The translations under genes and the position numbers were made by a program. From Gardnerella kenyensis (GTDB lineage: Bacteria > Actinomycetota > Actinomycetes > Actinomycetales > Bifidobacteriaceae), in the NCBI GenBank assembly GCA_003585735.1, contig NQOH01000008.1:8011-20975 (forward strand): 12,965 nucleotides of DNA, in the 5' to 3' direction. The notes beneath the pieces are model-generated. The model ran no database searches. It was not told the origin of the DNA and saw only the letters and a program-made list of their open reading frames with translations. Below, piece by piece: positions 5,081-12,965 of the stretch; the first letter of the stretch is position 1, and each line of letters begins with the position of its first letter.

Positions 5081-7768
5081 ATGGACTTTTCCAAGTCGGG
5101 AATTTTTTATAAGTACGCAACTGACTCAAACGCAAAGGCGCAGGATAGTCAGGTAATTAAGGGCGAAAAGTGGCGAATTACTGTTATTACAGATTCGCTT
5201 ATTCGTCTTGAGTGGAGCGACGACGGAAAGTTTGTTGACAATCCTACGCAAACTGTAATCTGCCGCAATTTTGCTCACAAAAGTGCGGATGCTCAACCGA
5301 AATTTAGTGCGCGCAAAAACGAAAATGGATGGCTGGAAGTCGAAACTGAAAAGCTGCATCTTACTTATAATTGCGAAGCTTTTAGTAAAGAAGGCTTAAG
5401 TATTGTTGTGCGCGGAGTTCCATGTACGCAATTTAACACGTGGCATTACGGCGACGACTGCCCGGGAAATCTTCTTGGAACTTTTAGAACTTTGGATCAA
5501 GCGAACGGCTCGGTAAAACTCGGTAAAGGTATACTTTCGCGCGACGGATGGTCTGTTTTAGACGATTCTGCAACTTGCGAAATTGTGCCAGTTGAAAAAG
5601 TTGACGGCAAACCAAACCCGTATGGGGCTTGGGTTAAGTCGCGTGCGCAAAAAGTTAGCGAGCAATCAGGAAGATATAAAGATTTATACTTCTTCGGCTA
5701 CGGGCATCACTATATTCAAGCAATTCAAGACTTTTATAAGCTTACGGGCGCTCAGCCGCTGCTGCCGCGTTTTGCGCTAAGCAATTGGTGGAGTCGCTAC
5801 TATCGTTACCGTCAAGACGAATATTTGCAATTGCATAATCGTTTTAAGCGCGAAGGAATACCTTTTAGCACGGCTGTTATTGACATGGACTGGCATGTGA
5901 CGGACGTTGATTCGAAGTATGGATCCGGCTGGACGGGCTACACGTGGAATGAAGAGCTTTTCCCGGATCATCGCGCTTTTTTGAGGAAGCTTAACGCGGC
6001 TGGATTGGCTCCAACTTTGAACTTGCATCCGCGCGACGGCGTGCGCGCGTTCGAAAAAGATTATCCGCAAGTTGCGCAAGATGCTGGAATTGATCCTGCA
6101 AGCGGCAAAGCTGTGGAATTTGATTTAACGAACCCGCAGTTTGTGAAAGCTTACTTCAACATGCATCATCGCATGGAAGATGAAGGCGTGCGATTCTGGT
6201 GGATTGACTGGCAGCAGGGTGGAGTGACGCGCGAGCCTGGTTTGGATCCGCTTTGGATGTTAAACCACATGCATTATGAGGATGCTGCGCGCGACGGCCG
6301 CTGGCCGCTTACGTTCTCGCGATATGCGGGCCCTGGTTCGCATCGCTACCCAGTTGGTTTCTCGGGAGATACAGTTACTACTTGGGATTCGCTTGCTTTC
6401 CAAACTTACTTCACTTCTACGGCTTCAAATATTGGCTACGGATGGTGGAGTCACGATATTGGCGGCCACATGCTTGGCGTTAGAAATAACGAGTTAGAAG
6501 CGCGATGGTACGCTTTCGGAGCGTTTAGTCCTATTAATCGTTTGCATTCGACTTGCTCACCGTTTGCTGGAAAAGAGCCGTGGAATTTCCCTAAGGAAAC
6601 TCGCGAAGCAATGGTGAAAATGCTTCGTTTGCGCGCGGAACTTTTGCCATACGTTTATACGATGAATTATCGCGCAGCTTTTGAGGGCAGGCCGATTATT
6701 GAGCCAATGTACTGGCAGTCGCCGGAAGTTGGAATGGCTTACGAAATTCCTAACGAGTACCGTTTTGGAAGCGAGCTTATAGTATCGCCGATTACTTCGC
6801 CTAACGATTCGGCTGCTTTGCGCGGATGCGCTGGAGTTTGGTTGCCGGAAGGTGATTGGTACGATTTGTTTGACGGGCGCAGGTACGTGTCTCGCGGCTG
6901 GAATGGTCGCAGGTTTGAAGCGTGGCGTGCGCTTGATCGAGTGCCTGCTTTTGCGCGTGCCGGAGCGATTGTGCCTACGCAAGTTTTGCCGGAAGTTGCA
7001 GATTGCGAGCGTAGTGCTGAGGCTGCTGAAGCGGTTAACAGTATTGAAAATCCGCGAGCTTTGCGCGTTCTTGCATTCCCTGGAGCTGACGGCGAATTTG
7101 TGATGCGAGAGGACAACGGCGATTTTGCTGCAGCGTCTGCTGGGAATACTGCTAACACTCGTATGAATTTTGTGTGGCGAGACGGCAATTCTTCTTCGCA
7201 ATTTATTATTTCCGGTGTTGCAGGATGTGATGCTGCTGTAGAATCTGTGCCGCAAAAACGCAACTGGAACGTTGTATTTAGAGGAGTTGCTTGCGCAGAT
7301 TTTGCGAAAGTGCGCGTTTTTGTAGGAAGCCGAGAGCTTAACGCAAGCGATTTTGCAATTTCTTACGAAGGCGAAGAGTCGACTTTGAGCTTGTCGGTTT
7401 CTGTAAAAGATGTGCCAGCTCGTTCGGAAGTTCGCGTAATTGTTGACGGCGGATTGCAAATCGCTGCCGATCCTAAAGTTGGCGACGCTTACAGATTCCT
7501 GCTTCAAGCGCAAGTGCCGTACCGCGGTAAGGAAATGGCTTTTGACGCAGTGCGCGAGGCTGGTGGAAGTGCAAGCGCTATTGCTGCAATCTCAACTCTT
7601 GAATATGAAAACGAATCGGAAGCAGAAAAGTATCGCAACAGCGTTGATATGCTTAACGCTTACGCAACTGATCAGCCTTCCGTAATGAAGTGGGCGCAAT
7701 GGCGTTGCACGCTGCCTGTTTCGGTAAAGCACGCGCTTGAGGAGATTTTGTTGCGCTCGGTTGAGTAG
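5081..7768 (+). CDS. GH31 alpha-glucosidase-type glycoside hydrolase
   Basis: Retaining glycoside hydrolase family 31 enzyme, 895 residues, with no signal peptide; it probably removes terminal alpha-glucosyl (or alpha-xylosyl) units from imported sugars in the cytoplasm. The N-terminal beta-sandwich spans about 1-225. The barrel begins with LLPRFALSNWWSRYYRY and TAVIDMDWH. The predicted nucleophile is Asp376 in WWIDWQQGG, which replaces the common WIDMNE motif. The acid/base is Asp430 in VGFSGDTVTTWDS, followed by SNIGYGWWSHDIGGHM, a strong family signature. Beta domains follow, then a roughly 60-residue mostly helical tail rich in Ala and Glu. ATG 5081 has AAAGG seven bases upstream. It is third in the plus-strand group, just after the 21-bp repeat array, and its stop is 179 bases before the surface-protein gene. 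Substrate specificity is not readable; alpha-glucosidase is most likely from context. Confidence 0.92.
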   Translation: MDFSKSGIFYKYATDSNAKAQDSQVIKGEKWRITVITDSLIRLEWSDDGKFVDNPTQTVICRNFAHKSADAQPKFSARKNENGWLEVETEKLHLTYNCEAFSKEGLSIVVRGVPCTQFNTWHYGDDCPGNLLGTFRTLDQANGSVKLGKGILSRDGWSVLDDSATCEIVPVEKVDGKPNPYGAWVKSRAQKVSEQSGRYKDLYFFGYGHHYIQAIQDFYKLTGAQPLLPRFALSNWWSRYYRYRQDEYLQLHNRFKREGIPFSTAVIDMDWHVTDVDSKYGSGWTGYTWNEELFPDHRAFLRKLNAAGLAPTLNLHPRDGVRAFEKDYPQVAQDAGIDPASGKAVEFDLTNPQFVKAYFNMHHRMEDEGVRFWWIDWQQGGVTREPGLDPLWMLNHMHYEDAARDGRWPLTFSRYAGPGSHRYPVGFSGDTVTTWDSLAFQTYFTSTASNIGYGWWSHDIGGHMLGVRNNELEARWYAFGAFSPINRLHSTCSPFAGKEPWNFPKETREAMVKMLRLRAELLPYVYTMNYRAAFEGRPIIEPMYWQSPEVGMAYEIPNEYRFGSELIVSPITSPNDSAALRGCAGVWLPEGDWYDLFDGRRYVSRGWNGRRFEAWRALDRVPAFARAGAIVPTQVLPEVADCERSAEAAEAVNSIENPRALRVLAFPGADGEFVMREDNGDFAAASAGNTANTRMNFVWRDGNSSSQFIISGVAGCDAAVESVPQKRNWNVVFRGVACADFAKVRVFVGSRELNASDFAISYEGEESTLSLSVSVKDVPARSEVRVIVDGGLQIAADPKVGDAYRFLLQAQVPYRGKEMAFDAVREAGGSASAIAAISTLEYENESEAEKYRNSVDMLNAYATDQPSVMKWAQWRCTLPVSVKHALEEILLRSVE

Positions 7769-7947
7769 AGTTATATGAAAATTTGCTTTACGGTAGTATA
7801 ATTCCTAATGGAGAGAACTGCATATATTTAAAATTATAGGCAGGATTATCGGTTTTATGCATTGCGCGCGATGATGTGTATGCGATATATATTGCGTATG
7901 CGTGAGAGTTTAATAAGCGCAGTTATTGCATTGTTGAGGGAGGAATT
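7769..7947. promoter_or_regulatory. Upstream region of the giant surface-protein gene
   Basis: This 179-base AT-rich gap probably holds the promoter of the long gene to its right. A perfect -10-like TATAAT lies at 7797-7802, but the bases 17 upstream are not a recognisable -35. An imperfect dyad CATTGCGCGCGATG (7860-7873) is followed by a direct repeat of TATGCG around ATATATATTGCG (about 7879-7902). A strong ribosome site, GGGAGGA (7938-7944), precedes the ATG. No intrinsic terminator for the GH31 gene is visible, so some read-through is possible. Confidence 0.5.
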
Positions 7948-10900
7948 ATGGGTTCAAAGTCTGTAAAGCGCGAGCGCAAGGTGACGCTTGATGCTTCTGT
8001 TAGTAGCGCTATTGCGAAGGCTGTGGATGCGCGCAAGGTTGCGGCGTTTACTATAGGCGCTGCCGGTGTGCTTGCGGGTGCTGCGTTGGCATTTAGCGTG
8101 ACTCCTGCGAATACTGCAATGGCTGCGGAGATAAAAGACGCACAGGTTGTTCAGAGTGATGCTCAAAAAGTCGAGCAACAGAAGAATGAGCAACCAGTTA
8201 GCGATAAGCAGGCTAGTGATAAGAAATCTAGCGATAAGCAGACTCAGAAGAAAAATGTGACTGAAACTCCTGAAAACCAAATGGGGGGGGGTCTGCCTTC
8301 TAAGAAGGACGTTGAACAAACTAAGGTAGAGAAACCTGAAGTAGAAAAGACTCAAGCAAAGCAAACTGAAGTAAAGAAAACTGAAGATAGTCATCCTAAT
8401 GCAAATAAAGCTGAGGCAGAGCAGCCTAAGCTAAAATCCGTAGCTTCGCCGTTTATGGTGTTGGCTAGTAATGCTGATGGTGATGGTAGCGATGAGCCAA
8501 AACCGACAATATTCCCAAATACTGATCTTAATTTTGATAAGCCAGTAATCAAAGATCCTGAGCATTTGACTGATTCTGAAAAACTTGAGATTAGGAAGCG
8601 TGTAGCTAAAGCAAATAAAGTTTCCGTTGATAAAGTGACTTTTGGTGAAAATAATAAAATTGTTATTAATTTCGGGCCCATGGGACCCAATAATGAAGAT
8701 TATACAGACACAATTAACTTGGATGATGCAATCATAAAAGAGATTGCCGAATCTAAGATTACCATCCCTTCTGGCGATAATGCCGTTCCTGTGTACAATC
8801 CAATCGGTTTTTCTAACGCCGAGCTTGATCGCATTAAGCAAAAGTTATTTGACGATAATAAAAGCAATGCAAATCTTGGGCTTACTAGCAAAGATCAAAT
8901 CAAATTTGATTGGCATTCAGGTGATACTGCTAGCTGGATTGATGATGCTCCTCATAGGGCAATTTCAAGTGGTATGGCAGAAAATACCATAACTGTTACA
9001 ATCAAGACCGACAAAGCGTATGTGCGGTTTACGTCGAATATTAAGAATAGCAAGCTTACGCGCGCGGTTGATATTCGCAAGGATTATAAACTTGAGTGGA
9101 CTAAGCAGCAAATGGATGGTCGTGATACCGATGAAGGTTTTAGCTGGAGTAGTGACAAGAATACGCTTATTTACCGCTATGATGCCACTAAAGCGCAAAA
9201 ATTCAGCACGGAAAATGTTATTAAATATTTGAAAGCAACGCCAAAAGACGCTAGCTCTGGTTTGCGTACAATAATTGGCGGAGAGAAGCTTGCTAGCGAA
9301 GGCAGAGATGGTAAAGGGCGAAGATCTAATATGCACTATTTGCTTGATGATCAGGACAACCCAACAACTTCGCTTACGATGGGCAATATGAGCGGCCCGT
9401 ATTGGAATGGTAATCCTGCAATTGATAATTCGGATCGCAATTTAGATGACCATAATTCGGATGTACAGGATTATCATTTTGGCAAAGATGCTCATATGCA
9501 GCTTGCTGCTAAGAGTGGCAAAGTATACCCAGCTCATTTGTATTTATCTCCGTACGATTATTCGTATTTTAAGCTTGCTGTATCAGTTAACTCTATTAAC
9601 TTACTGTTTGTGCCACAGCCTTCGCATGATAAAGATAAGTTGAAGGCGTCGATTGATGAGTATACGACTGCACAGGTTGGGGGCAAAAAAGTGCCAACTA
9701 AGTCAAAGTATTACAATGCGTCGGATACTTTGAGGAATAATTACGATACTGCGCTTAGTGCTGCTAATACTTTGTATACCAGCGTTAAAGATACTGCTAA
9801 AGAGAATCTTACAGAGCAGCAGAAAGCTGATATTGATAACGCAGCTATTAAGCTAAATAAAGCTTATGAAGCGCTTAACGGTGATCCTACAGATAAGAAA
9901 GATCTTAATAAAGACATTACGGATCAGGGGACTGCTGCAACCGCACAGGGCGCGGTAGCTACTGGAACGTATGTAACTGATAGGTACAAGAACGTAGCTA
10001 ATCCGCAATTTAAGAATGCAGATGGTTCGCCTGATAACTATAAAAATGGTAGAGCTACTCAGGCAAAAACTGCGTACGATGAAGCTCTTGCAGAAGCTCA
10101 AAAAGTAAGCGCAAACCAGTATGCTACGCAAAAAGAAGTAAACGCTGCCAAAGAGAAGCTTGATAAAGCGCGCAGAGCGTTGGATGAGTTTGAAACCAAT
10201 AAAGATAAGTTGAGCGAAGTAATTCAAAGCTCCAAGGTTAATACTGGTGGTAATCAGGGTATTACTAATGCTGATCCTGCGTATCAGAACGCCAGTGATA
10301 CTGAGCGTCAAGCTTACGATAAAGCTGTAAAGAAAGCGCAAGAGCTTTTTGCTGACCCGAATGCTTCTCAAGCAGAAGTTGATCTTGCTTTAGAAAATCT
10401 TAAGAATGCCAAGAAAGCAATTGATGCTAAGGCAACGAATAAGTCTGCTCTTGATGCGCAGGTTTTGCAAAGTCATGATCACGACGGTGACAAAAAGAGC
10501 GTTTTCTATAAGAACGGCAAAGATACAGATGGATATATAAATACTAATAATCTTCCTTCTGACTTGAATAAAGATGAAGCAGCAAAGTATGCAGACGAGT
10601 ACGACACTGCTCTAAATAATGCTAAGGAAATTCTTAAAAATAAGAATGCAACTCAAAAACAGGTAAATGAGGCATTAGAAAAGCTTAAAAAAGCAGAAGA
10701 GAATTTGCATAAGCTTAAAACAAATAGCTATGACTTAATTCAGACCCTTGCAAATAATTTCAGCGGTAATAAGCTTCCTGCATACTTTAACGCGTATGAG
10801 GAAAGCCAAAACGGAGCTGATGAAAGTAAGAAGAATCAAGCTAAGACTGATTTTGTTGCGTATAACGAGGCGTATGCGGAAGCTAAAACTATTAAGCAAA

Positions 10901-12965
10901 GGATTGATGCTGCCACAACAACTACTATTTTTACGCAGGAAGAGATTAATGAAGCAAAAGCTAAGCTCGACAAAGCGCGCGATGCTATTGTAACCTATGC
11001 AACTAAACCGTCTGCTTTGCAAACTTCTGCAGATCAAGATGGTGTGACTCAAAACACAACTGCTTACAAGAATGCAAAAGCGTTGGCTGGTAAGGCGAGC
11101 GATGGGTCGCTTACAGGGGAAGAAAAAGCTAAAGCAGATGCAGCTAAGAAGATTGTTGATGAGTATACTGCCGCGCTTGCTGCTGCAAAGAAAGTTTTAG
11201 CAAACAATGTTGATAAGGACACAGATTCACAAGGCAAAGAAATAACCAAGTTAGACGGTGAAGGCGAGCCAAGCTCCGCAATATTCCTTAACGGCGTGCA
11301 AAAGCATCCTGAAAACAAGGCTTTGCAGGCAGATGTTGATGCAGCTCTTAAGCGCTTAGATGCCGCTCGCGCTGCGCTTTCTGCTTACGCGACCAAGAAG
11401 GATGATTTGCGTAAGTCGGTTAATGCCGATGCTGACACCAAGCAGCTGCCTCAATATAAGAACACGGATAGTCCTGTGTTTAAGAACGATAGTGGTGAAG
11501 CAGATGGAACGAAGAATGGTAATGCTTCTGCCGCTAAAACAGCGTATGACCAGGCTCTTAGCTCTGCTCAGAATGTGCTTGCAAAGCAAGACGCAACTCA
11601 AGTGGAAGTAGATACTGCGCTTAAGAATCTTGATGCAGCACGCAAGGCTTTGGACACATACAACACTGATTTTGCTAAGCTGCAAAAAAGTGTTGGCAAG
11701 AACGGTGAACTTAATGCAGATGGTAGTGCAAAAACTGAAGGAACGCTCACTTCTGACGCGTATAGAAATGCTTCTAATCCGCAATTTATGAAGGATGATG
11801 GTTCTGGAAATCTTGTTCCTGATGCAGAAAGGAATGGTAAAGCCGCCGCAGCAAAGACAGCGTACGATTCTGCACTTGCTAAAGCCAATGAATTGCTCAC
11901 AAAGAGTAAGGATGCTAACACTCCTGCGGAAGAAAAGCCAACGCAAGCGCAGGTAAATGCTGCTCTTGCTGCGCTTGAAGCGGCTCGAACAGGGCTTGAT
12001 GCATATAAGACCAATGCTGCAGATCTTAAAACTGAAACTGAAAAGTCTCAGGCAGCTGACGTAACTGGTGAACCTGCTGCTGATAAGTTTGAGCACAAGC
12101 TTCAGATTAACAATGCAAAATATCTTCTTGAAAAGCTTAAAGACAACCAAGATTCTATTGCTTACAAGGATGCAAAAGATAAGCTTGATGCTTACGATGC
12201 TGCATTAAATAAAGCGCGCGAACTTGTAAAGAATGCTGAAGGTCAAACGCTTAGCAAGCATCCAACTCAGCAAGAAGTTGACGAGGCTCTTGCGGCTTTG
12301 AAGAAAGCAAAGTCCGACATCGAAAACGATGCGCAGTTCAACACCGATAAAACGGATCTCACTTCTGAGCACGGTAAAGATGCTGATTTTAAGAAGACGC
12401 CTGAATACAAGAATGCAGAAGCAAAGTCTAAGGCAAATCCTGTTGATAGCGCTGCAAAACAGGCGTTTGATGAATACACAAATGCTGTAACTTCTGCTCA
12501 GAGTATTCTTGATAACGCAAATTCAACTCAAAAAGAAGTTGACGAGGCGTTAAGTAAGCTTCAAGCCGCCAAGAAGAAGATTACTGACGTCTACAAGACT
12601 AATAAGACTGATCTGAACACTGAGGCTGGCAAGGATTCTGACTTTACTAAGTCTCCTGAGTATATAAATGCTGCCGGCACTCCTGATGTTGAGGCTTACA
12701 AGCAGGCTTTGGAGGACGCGAATAAGGTTCTTAAGGATCCTAACGCAACTCAGGCTCAAGTCGACGATGCTTTGAAGAAGCTCCAGGACGCCAGGAAGAA
12801 GATTACTGACGACTATGGCACAAGCAAGCATGAGTTGAGAATTGAGCATAGCGAGTATAGTAGCTTTGAGTCTTCTCCTGGATTCATTAATGCTATTAGT
12901 AATCTGAATGCAAATCCGGATGATGAGTCTGCTAAGTCTGCGATTGATAATTATAAGAAGGCTTT
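7948..12965 (+). CDS. Giant secreted FIVAR-repeat surface protein, probable adhesin (3' end outside window)
   Basis: At least 1672 residues, in one uninterrupted frame to the window edge. After a long basic N-region comes a hydrophobic core (residues about 32-51, AAFTIGAAGVLAGAALAFSV). A signal cleavage site lies near TPANTAMAA (52-60). A Lys/Gln/Glu/Ser-rich linker (about 61-170) contains SDKQ-like repeats and three glycines coded by a nine-G run. Residues about 170-560 form a region I do not recognise, with several Trp and Tyr. From residue 561 a series of about 75-130-residue modules begins, each reading roughly K(D/T)xL ... YKNA ... AYDxAL ... AxxVL ... ATQxxVDxALxxLxxARKALDxY. This is the FIVAR pattern found in Gram-positive wall-bound proteins. 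ATG 7948 is preceded by GGGAGGA. The C-terminal anchor is outside the window. Adhesion or matrix binding is inferred from the family. Confidence 0.85.
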   Translation, partial: MGSKSVKRERKVTLDASVSSAIAKAVDARKVAAFTIGAAGVLAGAALAFSVTPANTAMAAEIKDAQVVQSDAQKVEQQKNEQPVSDKQASDKKSSDKQTQKKNVTETPENQMGGGLPSKKDVEQTKVEKPEVEKTQAKQTEVKKTEDSHPNANKAEAEQPKLKSVASPFMVLASNADGDGSDEPKPTIFPNTDLNFDKPVIKDPEHLTDSEKLEIRKRVAKANKVSVDKVTFGENNKIVINFGPMGPNNEDYTDTINLDDAIIKEIAESKITIPSGDNAVPVYNPIGFSNAELDRIKQKLFDDNKSNANLGLTSKDQIKFDWHSGDTASWIDDAPHRAISSGMAENTITVTIKTDKAYVRFTSNIKNSKLTRAVDIRKDYKLEWTKQQMDGRDTDEGFSWSSDKNTLIYRYDATKAQKFSTENVIKYLKATPKDASSGLRTIIGGEKLASEGRDGKGRRSNMHYLLDDQDNPTTSLTMGNMSGPYWNGNPAIDNSDRNLDDHNSDVQDYHFGKDAHMQLAAKSGKVYPAHLYLSPYDYSYFKLAVSVNSINLLFVPQPSHDKDKLKASIDEYTTAQVGGKKVPTKSKYYNASDTLRNNYDTALSAANTLYTSVKDTAKENLTEQQKADIDNAAIKLNKAYEALNGDPTDKKDLNKDITDQGTAATAQGAVATGTYVTDRYKNVANPQFKNADGSPDNYKNGRATQAKTAYDEALAEAQKVSANQYATQKEVNAAKEKLDKARRALDEFETNKDKLSEVIQSSKVNTGGNQGITNADPAYQNASDTERQAYDKAVKKAQELFADPNASQAEVDLALENLKNAKKAIDAKATNKSALDAQVLQSHDHDGDKKSVFYKNGKDTDGYINTNNLPSDLNKDEAAKYADEYDTALNNAKEILKNKNATQKQVNEALEKLKKAEENLHKLKTNSYDLIQTLANNFSGNKLPAYFNAYEESQNGADESKKNQAKTDFVAYNEAYAEAKTIKQRIDAATTTTIFTQEEINEAKAKLDKARDAIVTYATKPSALQTSADQDGVTQNTTAYKNAKALAGKASDGSLTGEEKAKADAAKKIVDEYTAALAAAKKVLANNVDKDTDSQGKEITKLDGEGEPSSAIFLNGVQKHPENKALQADVDAALKRLDAARAALSAYATKKDDLRKSVNADADTKQLPQYKNTDSPVFKNDSGEADGTKNGNASAAKTAYDQALSSAQNVLAKQDATQVEVDTALKNLDAARKALDTYNTDFAKLQKSVGKNGELNADGSAKTEGTLTSDAYRNASNPQFMKDDGSGNLVPDAERNGKAAAAKTAYDSALAKANELLTKSKDANTPAEEKPTQAQVNAALAALEAARTGLDAYKTNAADLKTETEKSQAADVTGEPAADKFEHKLQINNAKYLLEKLKDNQDSIAYKDAKDKLDAYDAALNKARELVKNAEGQTLSKHPTQQEVDEALAALKKAKSDIENDAQFNTDKTDLTSEHGKDADFKKTPEYKNAEAKSKANPVDSAAKQAFDEYTNAVTSAQSILDNANSTQKEVDEALSKLQAAKKKITDVYKTNKTDLNTEAGKDSDFTKSPEYINAAGTPDVEAYKQALEDANKVLKDPNATQAQVDDALKKLQDARKKITDDYGTSKHELRIEHSEYSSFESSPGFINAISNLNANPDDESAKSAIDNYKKA
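8283..8291 (+). repeat. Poly-G tract (G9), probable phase-variation switch
   Basis: Nine consecutive Gs lie inside the surface-protein frame, coding the end of Met112 and Gly113-115. With nine Gs the frame continues for at least 1557 more codons. With ten Gs the reading becomes GGGSAF then TAA at 8301-8303 (118 residues). With eight Gs it ends at TAG 8327-8329 (126 residues). Long G runs are rare in this AT-rich sequence and prone to polymerase slippage. Switching is inferred from structure, not observed. Confidence 0.85.
9628..12965 (+). repeat. Array of FIVAR-like protein modules (at least 11 complete, one partial)
   Basis: Module starts, read from the recurring K(D/T)xL opening and the closing helix, are near 9628, 9901, 10201, 10441, 10726, 11008, 11398, 11671, 12016, 12349, 12604 and 12826. 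The last is cut by the window edge. Lengths vary from 74 to 130 residues because loops after the first helix and before the last helix differ in size. The closing helix is the best kept part (ATQxxVDxALxxLxxARKxLD). Modules 10 and 11 are nearest to each other, sharing KTDL, GKD(A/S)DF, (T/S)PEY and KKIT. The array should form an extended, mostly helical stalk. Confidence 0.8.

Noticed and set aside
6557..7513. Minus-strand open frame of 318 codons
   Set aside because: It is antisense to the GH31 gene and the product has no domain signature. It is a codon-bias shadow.
11356..12150. Long minus-strand frames opposite the repeat array
   Set aside because: They are low-complexity, Ser/Leu/Arg-rich products that mirror the Lys/Ala-rich FIVAR codons. 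Two different minus frames are open at once here, as expected for shadows.

Overview
The window looks like a low-GC member of the Bifidobacteriaceae, most likely Gardnerella. The reasons are an actinobacterial-type maltose-binding lipoprotein beside divergent alpha-glucosidases, and a very long secreted protein made of FIVAR-type modules of the kind Gardnerella carries on its surface. The species call rests on recognition, not on a database search.

Layout. (1) Positions 1-2118, minus strand: a maltose/malto-oligosaccharide ABC uptake operon, malE first, then the 5' part of malF, which runs out of the window. A strong GC-rich hairpin lies between the two genes and probably sets how much permease is made relative to binding protein. 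(2) Positions 2119-2377: a divergent control region with several short palindromes. (3) Positions 2378-7768, plus strand: a GH13 alpha-glucosidase-type enzyme, a TraX-family membrane protein, and a GH31 alpha-glucosidase-type enzyme, all facing the same way with gaps of about 100-120 bases. Just before the GH31 gene is a run of 21-bp AT-rich tandem repeats. (4) Positions 7948-12965, plus strand: the first 1672 codons of a giant secreted protein with a signal peptide, a charged linker, an N-terminal domain I do not recognise, and at least eleven full FIVAR-like modules plus a partial twelfth. It is open to the end of the window.

How it works together. The MalE/MalF transporter would import malto-oligosaccharides, such as those released from vaginal glycogen. 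The GH13 and GH31 enzymes have no signal peptides and would cut alpha-linked glucosides to glucose inside the cell. The TraX-family protein between them has no obvious part in this pathway.

The most interesting signal is a run of nine G residues (8283-8291) in codons 112-115 of the giant surface protein. The reading frame is open with nine Gs. One extra or one missing G would stop translation after 118 or 126 residues. This is the architecture of a slipped-strand phase-variation switch controlling a probable adhesin.
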